From positions 620,001-684,000 of the forward strand of contig NZ_JABGBN010000001.1 of assembly GCF_013133795.1 (NCBI RefSeq): a stretch of DNA of 64,000 bases. Reading direction: 5' to 3'. Position numbers and translations under genes: made by a program. The notes under the pieces are model-generated. The model was not told the origin of the DNA and searched no databases. It was given only the letters and a program-made list of their open reading frames with translations. This DNA comes from Pelistega suis. Lineage in GTDB: Bacteria > Pseudomonadota > Gammaproteobacteria > Burkholderiales > Burkholderiaceae_B. Shown piece after piece: positions 25,434-33,902 of this stretch. Position 1 is the first letter of the stretch, and every line of letters begins with the position of its first letter.

Positions 25434-28400
25434 ATGAATAAAATATTTAAGGTCATTTGGAATCACAGTGCTCAATGCTGGGTAGCAGTTTCGGAGCTTT
25501 CAAAAACAAGAGGCAAGTGCTCATCAAGCACGGATAAAAGAAAAGCATCAGCAGTATTAGCCGTGGGAGCAGGTGCGTTGATTAGCGGTAGTGCCTTTGC
25601 AGCGGTGGTTACAACGGGAACGGTAGCGATTGATGTAGCAGGTGGGACGCCGGATGGTTTAAGTGTCGGTGGTTTGAATGGTGGTATGCTCATACACAGT
25701 AATGCAAGTGCTAACAACATTAATAGCTCTGTGTACTTTGGTAGTGAACTAGACGGCATAGCTTTTGCTAATGCGACCACCTTTGGTTCGAATATTTCGT
25801 TTAATAGTACGATTACCGATGGCAACAAGGTAAATCCAACGCTTATTGGTTCAAATATTGTTGTTAATGGTTTTGCGAATACGGGTAAAACTGGCTCACC
25901 GTTGGATGCTTCAAATAATACCGCATTGGGTTCAAATATCACGGTAAATGCGTGGAATTCTACAGTTGTCGGTGCGCATGCTTCTGCAAACGTTCGTGAT
26001 GGTACGGTTGTTGGTATGAGTGCCAAATCTATGGAGATGAGTACAGCGATTGGATTTGGTAGCCAAGCACTAGGGTCTGAGTCTGTGACGATTGGCTGGA
26101 ATGCTTTGGGAACTAGCGGCTCCTCTCATGTTGTCGCTATTGGTCGTATGGCAGAGTCGTTGGCAGGTAGTGCTACTGTTTTAGGAAGTACGGCGAGATC
26201 AGCAAATAACGTGACAGTTGTCGTTGGCGCGAATACTCGCGCTATGGGCTATGGTGATGTTGCTATTGGTCATCGTGCTGTCGGTGCTGGCGGTAATGCA
26301 ACCGCTGTAGGTCGTTTAGCTTATGCGGCAGGTAAACAAAATATCGCATTAGGTTATCAAGCTTTAGCTGGTATCGATAATTTTGCTAATGGTGCCAATA
26401 CAACTTTTAGTGCTCGTGCAACAGCGTTGCTTAATGCTAAAAAAGCATTAGCTTTAGACCCAACGAATACAACCTTACAGACAGCGTATGATACAGCCTT
26501 AGCAAATTACAATAATTTTACACTCTATGAAAATGCGACATCGATTGGTTTTGGCGCGATTGCGGCAAAAAATAATACGATTGCATTTGGTACATCAGCT
26601 GTTGCTACAAGAGAAAATGCAACTGCATTCGGTTCTCTTGCCAATGCTTCAAGTGTAAATGCGACCGCATTTGGTACTTTAGCAGCGGCTTCACGCGAAA
26701 ATTCGATAGCTATGGGTACTTCGGCAAATGCTTCTAATATTAATGCTACTGCAATTGGTACTTTAGCAAATGCAAGTACGATTAACTCTATTGCAATGGG
26801 TAATAATGCAACAGTAAAAGGTCGTGCAGGAGGCTCTATTGCTATTGGTGCCAATGCGATTGTGAATGATACCACCAATGGTATTGCGATTGGTAATGGG
26901 GCGCAGTTAATTCGTACTGAAGGCGATACTAGTCGCATGTCGATCGTTATTGGTGGAGATGCGATTATCCGTAATACGGATACTTCACAAGGACGAAGCG
27001 CAACAGTTATTGGGGGTAATGCGTTAGCTGGATTTTTAACACCAAGTGGTGGTAGTGGAACTACGACTGATGACGCAGATTATGCAACAGCAACGGGTTT
27101 ACTTGACTCCGGACGCTTAATGTATCGTGCAGGTATCACCAATCACCAAGGCAATGTTGATAATGGTGCTACAACAATTACTAACTTCTTACGTTCAAAT
27201 GAAGCAACAGCAATCGGTGCAGATGCTCGAGCGATTGGTGACCAATCTATTGCTATTGGTGCTCAAGCGGTATCTGGTCATGCTTCCGTAGCGATTGGTG
27301 GTAATGATTTTGATGCTATCGCAGGTTATGGTTCAACCTACAAAGATATTGTTGGGGCAGCGATGCCCGTAAGCCGAGTGCCAGACCCTGTTTATAAGAA
27401 AGCTGATGGTAGTACGCCAGATAATTTCTATGAAACCACCTATGCTAAATCCGGCTCTGTGGCGATTGGTTTGAAAACCTTTTCAAATGAAGTAATGGGG
27501 ACTGCTCTTGGTTTGGCCGCACAGGTGCAAGAAGGTGCTGAATTAGGTACAGCGATTGGTGCTGGTGCACGCGTGGGGAATCAGACCTCAGCAGCTGGTG
27601 CAAACATGACTTCAACCTCACAAAAATCGACCAAAGGCGGTGTGGCCATTGCTGCCGGTTCTGTGGCTGAAGGTGATTACACAACCGCCATCGGTACAAG
27701 TGCAAAAGCCCTTGAAAATAATTCTACAGCAATTTCTTATAAAGCCTTGGCAAATAATACCAATGCAACAGCGATTGGTGCGCTTTCTCAAGCAACAGGC
27801 GTAGATGCTTTAGCCATTGGTTCAGGTGCAATTGCCAGCGGAAAAGAATCTATTTCTATTGGTAAAGGCAATAATGTATCAGGCAGCCATTCTGGGGCAA
27901 TTGGTGATCCGTCTTATATAACAGGAAGTGGCTCATACTCTTTCGGTAATAACAATACCATTACGACAGATAATACCTTTGTATTTGGTAGCGGCATTAA
28001 CCGTAATACAGATTTAACCACAAACGGCACTCTAGGGACTGTGGCTAACTCGGTTTATTTGGGTAATGAGTCAGAGGTTACTGGTGGAGCTAGTAGTGTA
28101 TCTGGTGGTGTGGGTACATTAAAAACCTTAGATTCTAATCAATTAAATACGACAGGAACAGCAACTACAGCGGGTGCAATTGGCTCGGTTGAAAATGCGA
28201 CTGTCGGTAATGTGACTTATGGTAACTTCCAAGGTGCTAAAGCAATTGGTGCAGTATCTGTAGGTGCTTCAGGTATGGAGCGTCGCATTCAAAATGTTGC
28301 TGCAGGTGAAATTTCAAGCACATCTACTGATGCGATTAACGGTTCACAACTTTACTATGTGGCTGAACAAGCAGCGAAGCCATTAACCTTTGAAGCGAAC

Positions 28401-31400
28401 ACCAACGCAGCGGGTGCTACGAATGATGCAGGTTTAACACGTAAATTAGGTGAAACTTTAAGCATTATTGGTGCTGCAACGAAAGTAGATGGTATCGTAC
28501 GTGATACGGTGGCACCAGTAACAGGTGCTTACAGCGCGAAGAACATTCAAACGATTGTGACCAATGACGGCGTTCAAATCCAAATGGCGGAGAACCCAGA
28601 ATTTGCAAGTGTGACAGCGAAAGATGCGAACGGCAACGTAACCAAGTTGGCACCGACGGGATTAACGACGACGGACGGTACGAATACAACGACCGTAGGT
28701 CCGAACAGCATCACCGTGGGTGATACAACGGCTGCGGATGACAAACCGGTGGTAATTACCTCGGGACCGAACGGTGGTACGATTAGCAACCTAACGACGA
28801 CGATTGCGGCACCGGCGACAGAAGTGGCAGCGGCAGACAAACCGACAGCGAACTTGACGAATGCAGCGACGTTGGGCGATGTATTGAATGCGGGCTGGAA
28901 CTTAAAAGAGAACGGTACAGCGAAAGACGTTGTAACACCATACGATACTGTTAATTTTGTAAATGGTACAGGTACCACAGTTAGCATCGCAACGAACAAT
29001 AATGTTAGCGAAGTTAAAGTAAATATTAATACCACAAGTGTTAATACGACACCTACAGATACTGCAGATGCTAGCAATGTGACGATTGCGACAAATGGTA
29101 CTGTAGTGGCACCAACGACAGAGGCTGCGAAGAACAGTTTCTTGACAGCGGGTGATGTAGCTAATGTTATTAACAACTCAGGCTTTACTGTAAAAACGGA
29201 TAAAGTTGGTACAGGAGAGAGCACTACTGAAGACCCATTGAAAACAGCTGGTGAGTTAATCAACCCAGGTGATACCGTAACGTTTGTAGCGGGTGACAAT
29301 CTTGAAGTTAAACAAGAAGCAGGCAAGATTACTTACAAGACCAAAGAGAACGTGACATTTGCGAATGCGAATGTGACAGGAAACTTAACGGTAGGTACAG
29401 GTGATACAGCGACGACGATTACTTCAGGCACGGACGGCTTAAAAGTGGCGAAACCGGATGGTTCAGCAACGAAGATTACCAACGTAGCAGTAGGTTCTGC
29501 TGATACTGATGCGGTGAATGTTAGCCAATTGAAAGAAGTTCAAGCAGCGGCAGCCTTACCACTTACCTTTGAAGCGAATACCAACGCAGCAGGTGATGCA
29601 GGTAATGTAGGTTTAACGCGCAAATTAGGTCAGACTTTAAGCATTATTGGTGCTACAACGAAAGTAGATGGTATCGCACGTGATACGGTGGCGCCGGTTG
29701 CAGGCACTTACAGCGCGAAGAACATTCAAACGATTGTGACCAATGACGGCGTTCAAATCCAAATGGCGGAGAACCCAGAATTTGCAAGTGTGACAGCGAA
29801 AGATGCGAACGGCAACGTAACCAAGTTGGCACCGACGGGATTAACGACGACGGACGGTACGAATACAACGACCGTAGGTCCGAACAGCATCACCGTGGGT
29901 GATACAACGGCTGCGGATGACAAACCGGTGGTAATTACCTCGGGACCGAACGGTGGTACGATTAGCAACCTAACGACGACGATTGCGGCACCGGCGACAG
30001 AAGTGGCAGCGGCAGACAAACCGACAGCGAACTTGACGAATGCAGCGACGTTGGGCGATGTATTGAATGCGGGCTGGAACTTAAAAGAGAACGGTACAGC
30101 GAAAGACGTTGTAACACCATACGATACTGTTAATTTTGTAAATGGTACAGGTACCACAGTTAGCATCGCAACGAACAATAATGTTAGCGAAGTTAAAGTA
30201 AATATTAATACCACAAGTGTTAATACGACACCTACAGATACTGCAGATGCTAGCAATGTGACGATTGCGACAAATGGTACTGTAGTGGCACCAACGACAG
30301 AGGCTGCGAAGAACAGTTTCTTGACAGCGGGTGATGTAGCTAATGTTATTAACAACTCAGGCTTTACTGTAAAAACGGATAAAGTTGGTACAGGAGAGAG
30401 CACTACTGAAGACCCATTGAAAACAGCTGGTGAGTTAATCAACCCAGGTGATACCGTAACGTTTGTAGCGGGTGACAATCTTGAAGTTAAACAAGAAGCA
30501 GGCAAGATTACTTACAAGACCAAAGAGAACGTGACATTTGCGAATGCGAATGTGACAGGAAACTTAACGGTAGGTACAGGTGATACAGCGACGACGATTA
30601 CTTCAGGCACGGACGGCTTAAAAGTGGCGAAACCGGATGGTTCAGCAACGAAGATTACCAACGTAGAAGCAGGTTCTGCTGATACCGATGCGGTGAATGT
30701 TAGCCAATTGAAAGAAGTTCAAGCAGCGGCAGCCTTACCACTTACCTTTGAAGCGAATACCAACGCAGCAGGTGATGCAGGTAATGTCGGTTTAACACGT
30801 CAATTAGGTCAGACTTTAAGCATTATTGGTGCTACAACGAAAGTAGATGGTATCGTACGTGATACGGTAGCACCAGTAACAGGCACTTACAGCGCGAAGA
30901 ACATTCAAACGATTGTGACCAATGACGGCGTTCAAATCCAAATGGCGGAGAACCCAGAGTTTGCAAGTGTGACAGCGAAAGACGGTGATAATGTCACAAA
31001 ACTTGCACCGACGGGATTAACGACGACGGACGGTACGAATACGACGACGGTAGGTCCGAACAGTATCACCGTAGGTGATACAACGGCTGCGGATGACAAA
31101 CCGGTGGTAATTACCTCTGGTCCAAACGGTGGTACGATTAGCAACTTAACGACGACGATTGCGGCACCGGCGACAGAGGTTGCAGCGGCAGACAAACCGA
31201 CAGCGAACTTGACGAATGCGGCGACGTTGGGCGATGTATTGAATGCAGGCTGGAACTTACAAGAAAACGGTACAGCGAAAGACGTGGTGACAGCGTATGA
31301 CACCGTGAACTTTGTGAATGGTACGGGTACTGTTGTAAACATCATAACGACAGACAACAATGTGAGCAAAGTACAGATTGATGTCAATACAAGTGCATTA

Positions 31401-33833
31401 ACTCAAAATATCACGACAACCGATGGTAAAGCGGGATTGCCAACAACAGGCACGCCTGATGGTAACAAACTCGCGACAGCAAGCGATGTTATCAATGCAA
31501 TCAATAATTCAGGTTGGAATACGAATTCAACTACAGCGACGGGTACCGCAACAAATACATTGGTGAAACCGGGTGCTGCAGTGAATTTTGAAGCAGGAAC
31601 CAACATGGAGGTCGTGCAAAAAGTTGAAAATGGTAATGTGAGCTATACATACCAAACTAAAGAAAATGTGACATTTGCGAATGCGAATGTGACAGGAAAC
31701 TTAACGGTAGGTACAGGTGATACAGCGACGACGATTACTTCAGGTGCGGACGGCTTAAAAGTAGCGAAGCCAGATGGTTCAGCGACGAAGATTACCAACG
31801 TAGCCAACGGTACGGTCTCTGCAGATAGCAAAGATGCTGTAAACGGTAGCCAGTTATATGCGGCAGGTAATGCGACAGCCAATGTACTTGGTGGTACAAC
31901 AACGGTGAATAGTACAACAGGTGCGCCAGAGGGCTTTACATTTAATGTAACAGATGCTGCGGGCAACACACCAGCTAACTTACAAGCAACGAATGTGACA
32001 GGTGCTTTAAGCAACTTGAATACGTATATTAATCAAGGTTGGATTGTAGGTAACAATGCTGGTACTGAAGTGGCACGTATTGCACCAAATGAGCAAGTGA
32101 ATTTTGTTGATAGTGATACTATCAGCGCTACTGTTCAAGCTAACGATAAAGGTGGTGCGAATATCAGCTTTAGCGTGAAATCAGGCTCTGTTTCTGGTGG
32201 TGGTAATGGTTCTACTACCGGTTCAGGTGGTTTTGTAACAGGCTCACAAGTTGCGGAAGCGATTAATCAATCTGGTTGGAGCTTAGCCGCAGATGGTACA
32301 GCGGGTTCTGAACTCATTAATCCATCTGAGACGGTGACCTTTAAAGCCGGTAACAACATGGAAGTCGTACGTGATGGAGCCAACATCACCTACAAAACGA
32401 AAGAAAACGTCACCTTTACCAATGTGAATGCAACAAATGTAGCAGCAGATACGGTAACAGTTGGACCTGTGACAATCAGTAAAACCGATGGCATTAATGC
32501 GGGTGATAAGAAAGTTACAGGTGTTGCAGCCGGTGATATTAGCCCAACAAGTACGGATGCTGTCAATGGTGCTCAAATTTTTGCCTTAACAGGTGGTCAA
32601 ACGACTAATGTGACCAATATTACGGTGAAAAATCCTGATGGCACAGAAACAACCTATAACAATGTGGTTGTTGATGAGAATGGTAATCCAGCGCTCATTA
32701 CGTATAACGTAGATGGACGTGGTGAATATATTACTAACTCAGTCATTACTGCTGTGAATAATATGAACCAACAAGGTATTAAGTTCTTCCATACTAACAA
32801 TAGCACTAACCGTGTTACTTCGATGGATCAACGTACAAATGGTGAAGACTCACAGGCTGGTGGTGCTTATGCAACAGCGATTGGCTATAAAGCGATTGCA
32901 CAAGGCGATAGCGCTTTAGCAATGGGTAATAGTGCTACAGCGACAGGCGAAAATGCGATTGCGATTGGTATTAACGCTCAAGCTACTGCAAAAAACAGTA
33001 TCAGTGTTGGTAATGGAAACATTGTGGAAGGTAAATCTTCAGGTGCATTCGGTGACCCTAACTATGTGATGGGAACAGATGTAAACAATGTTGCAGTAGA
33101 AGGCAGCTATGCTATTGGTAATGACAACGTAATTAACTCAAGCAATACTTTTGTATTGGGCAACAATGTCAACAACAGTGGAACTGTTGGTGCTAATGGC
33201 AAACCTGTTGCGCAAGGCAATACCGTTCAAAATTCTGTTTACTTAGGCAATAACACAACGGCAACGGCAGGTAATGGTAGCCAAACTGGTAGCTTGAGTA
33301 ATTTGAAAACAGATGGTACAGCAGGTAGTACGACAACGGCAGGTTCAACAGGTACAGTGTCATCGGCAACGGTGAATGGTATTACCTATGGTGGTTTTGC
33401 TGGTGCAACGGCAAATGGTGTGGTATCTGTAGGTGCGGCTGGTGATGAGCGTCGTATTCAAAATGTGGCCGCAGGTGAGATTTCTGCAACCTCAACTGAT
33501 GCGATTAATGGTAGCCAGTTGTATGCAGTGGCAAGCCGTATCAATAACGGTGTAGATCAAAAATTGGGAGATATCTATAATAAGATGAATGCCAATGATA
33601 AAGATTTACGAGCTGGTGTTGCTGGTTCTAATGCTGCAGCATCATTACCTCAAGTCACTTTACCTGGTAAATCAATGGTTGCGGCCGCAGCAGGTACATA
33701 TCGTGGTCAGCAAGCATTGGCGGTTGGTTATTCGCGTTTAAGTGATAATGGTAAAATTATCATTAAAGGACAAGCGAATACGAATACACGTGGTCAATAT
33801 GGTGCTGGTGTAGGTATTGGTTACCAGTGGTAA
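25434..33833 (+). CDS. Giant YadA-like trimeric autotransporter adhesin (ESPR type)
   Basis: A 2799-residue type Vc secreted surface fibre. It starts with an extended signal peptide region (MNKIFKVIWNHSAQCWVAVS) and a hydrophobic core ending in SGSAFAA; residues about 100-950 are Hep_Hag/YadA-head repeats of the (G)AxAIGxxAxA kind. Then comes a long stalk/neck region of repeats with GLTTTDGTNTTTVG, TADAxN and VSQLKEV units, a second head block near 2480-2560, ERRIQNVAAGEIS-x-TSTDAINGSQLYAV near 2670, and a 60-residue C-terminal YadA anchor ending YGAGVGIGYQW. The terminal aromatic residue is the BAM recognition signature. ATG at 25434 is preceded by AGGA; a longer frame from 25395 lacks the ESPR start and is rejected. 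Expected to trimerise and mediate adhesion or autoaggregation; ligand unknown. Followed by a strong terminator. Confidence 0.95.
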   Translation: MNKIFKVIWNHSAQCWVAVSELSKTRGKCSSSTDKRKASAVLAVGAGALISGSAFAAVVTTGTVAIDVAGGTPDGLSVGGLNGGMLIHSNASANNINSSVYFGSELDGIAFANATTFGSNISFNSTITDGNKVNPTLIGSNIVVNGFANTGKTGSPLDASNNTALGSNITVNAWNSTVVGAHASANVRDGTVVGMSAKSMEMSTAIGFGSQALGSESVTIGWNALGTSGSSHVVAIGRMAESLAGSATVLGSTARSANNVTVVVGANTRAMGYGDVAIGHRAVGAGGNATAVGRLAYAAGKQNIALGYQALAGIDNFANGANTTFSARATALLNAKKALALDPTNTTLQTAYDTALANYNNFTLYENATSIGFGAIAAKNNTIAFGTSAVATRENATAFGSLANASSVNATAFGTLAAASRENSIAMGTSANASNINATAIGTLANASTINSIAMGNNATVKGRAGGSIAIGANAIVNDTTNGIAIGNGAQLIRTEGDTSRMSIVIGGDAIIRNTDTSQGRSATVIGGNALAGFLTPSGGSGTTTDDADYATATGLLDSGRLMYRAGITNHQGNVDNGATTITNFLRSNEATAIGADARAIGDQSIAIGAQAVSGHASVAIGGNDFDAIAGYGSTYKDIVGAAMPVSRVPDPVYKKADGSTPDNFYETTYAKSGSVAIGLKTFSNEVMGTALGLAAQVQEGAELGTAIGAGARVGNQTSAAGANMTSTSQKSTKGGVAIAAGSVAEGDYTTAIGTSAKALENNSTAISYKALANNTNATAIGALSQATGVDALAIGSGAIASGKESISIGKGNNVSGSHSGAIGDPSYITGSGSYSFGNNNTITTDNTFVFGSGINRNTDLTTNGTLGTVANSVYLGNESEVTGGASSVSGGVGTLKTLDSNQLNTTGTATTAGAIGSVENATVGNVTYGNFQGAKAIGAVSVGASGMERRIQNVAAGEISSTSTDAINGSQLYYVAEQAAKPLTFEANTNAAGATNDAGLTRKLGETLSIIGAATKVDGIVRDTVAPVTGAYSAKNIQTIVTNDGVQIQMAENPEFASVTAKDANGNVTKLAPTGLTTTDGTNTTTVGPNSITVGDTTAADDKPVVITSGPNGGTISNLTTTIAAPATEVAAADKPTANLTNAATLGDVLNAGWNLKENGTAKDVVTPYDTVNFVNGTGTTVSIATNNNVSEVKVNINTTSVNTTPTDTADASNVTIATNGTVVAPTTEAAKNSFLTAGDVANVINNSGFTVKTDKVGTGESTTEDPLKTAGELINPGDTVTFVAGDNLEVKQEAGKITYKTKENVTFANANVTGNLTVGTGDTATTITSGTDGLKVAKPDGSATKITNVAVGSADTDAVNVSQLKEVQAAAALPLTFEANTNAAGDAGNVGLTRKLGQTLSIIGATTKVDGIARDTVAPVAGTYSAKNIQTIVTNDGVQIQMAENPEFASVTAKDANGNVTKLAPTGLTTTDGTNTTTVGPNSITVGDTTAADDKPVVITSGPNGGTISNLTTTIAAPATEVAAADKPTANLTNAATLGDVLNAGWNLKENGTAKDVVTPYDTVNFVNGTGTTVSIATNNNVSEVKVNINTTSVNTTPTDTADASNVTIATNGTVVAPTTEAAKNSFLTAGDVANVINNSGFTVKTDKVGTGESTTEDPLKTAGELINPGDTVTFVAGDNLEVKQEAGKITYKTKENVTFANANVTGNLTVGTGDTATTITSGTDGLKVAKPDGSATKITNVEAGSADTDAVNVSQLKEVQAAAALPLTFEANTNAAGDAGNVGLTRQLGQTLSIIGATTKVDGIVRDTVAPVTGTYSAKNIQTIVTNDGVQIQMAENPEFASVTAKDGDNVTKLAPTGLTTTDGTNTTTVGPNSITVGDTTAADDKPVVITSGPNGGTISNLTTTIAAPATEVAAADKPTANLTNAATLGDVLNAGWNLQENGTAKDVVTAYDTVNFVNGTGTVVNIITTDNNVSKVQIDVNTSALTQNITTTDGKAGLPTTGTPDGNKLATASDVINAINNSGWNTNSTTATGTATNTLVKPGAAVNFEAGTNMEVVQKVENGNVSYTYQTKENVTFANANVTGNLTVGTGDTATTITSGADGLKVAKPDGSATKITNVANGTVSADSKDAVNGSQLYAAGNATANVLGGTTTVNSTTGAPEGFTFNVTDAAGNTPANLQATNVTGALSNLNTYINQGWIVGNNAGTEVARIAPNEQVNFVDSDTISATVQANDKGGANISFSVKSGSVSGGGNGSTTGSGGFVTGSQVAEAINQSGWSLAADGTAGSELINPSETVTFKAGNNMEVVRDGANITYKTKENVTFTNVNATNVAADTVTVGPVTISKTDGINAGDKKVTGVAAGDISPTSTDAVNGAQIFALTGGQTTNVTNITVKNPDGTETTYNNVVVDENGNPALITYNVDGRGEYITNSVITAVNNMNQQGIKFFHTNNSTNRVTSMDQRTNGEDSQAGGAYATAIGYKAIAQGDSALAMGNSATATGENAIAIGINAQATAKNSISVGNGNIVEGKSSGAFGDPNYVMGTDVNNVAVEGSYAIGNDNVINSSNTFVLGNNVNNSGTVGANGKPVAQGNTVQNSVYLGNNTTATAGNGSQTGSLSNLKTDGTAGSTTTAGSTGTVSSATVNGITYGGFAGATANGVVSVGAAGDERRIQNVAAGEISATSTDAINGSQLYAVASRINNGVDQKLGDIYNKMNANDKDLRAGVAGSNAAASLPQVTLPGKSMVAAAAGTYRGQQALAVGYSRLSDNGKIIIKGQANTNTRGQYGAGVGIGYQW
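28534..30663 (+). repeat. Two 1179-bp tandem units inside the autotransporter stalk, with about 950 bp identical
   Basis: The stretch from 28534 to about 29484 reappears, identical as far as I can read, at 29713 to about 30663 (period 1179 bp, 393 codons). The flanks of each unit (28384-28533 and 29563-29712) are similar but carry several substitutions. A third, diverged and shortened copy runs from about 30730 to 31340. The encoded segments cover residues about 1034-1351 and 1427-1744 of the adhesin. Confidence 0.9.
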
Positions 33834-33854
33834 TTCGTTAAATTATAGATGAAC

Positions 33855-33891
33855 AAACCCCCATAAGTAGGAGACTACTTATGGGGGTTTT
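33855..33891. terminator. Bidirectional terminator after the giant adhesin gene
   Basis: AAACCCCCATAAGTAG and CTACTTATGGGGGTTT form a perfect 16-bp stem with a GAGA loop, serving the adhesin and the convergent M16 peptidase gene. Confidence 0.95.
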
Positions 33892-33902
33892 AACTGTTAT
33901 GT

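Noticed and set aside
25740-28330. Possible CRISPR or VNTR array in the repetitive head region of the first adhesin
   Set aside because: The repeats are degenerate, coding and in frame with YadA-head motifs; there are no constant repeat/spacer lengths.
28574-31387. Long minus-strand open frames (about 250, 250 and 151 codons) opposite the adhesin repeats
   Set aside because: They are mirror frames created by the biased codon use of the repetitive adhesin; two are identical copies because the repeat is duplicated, with no start signals or domains.
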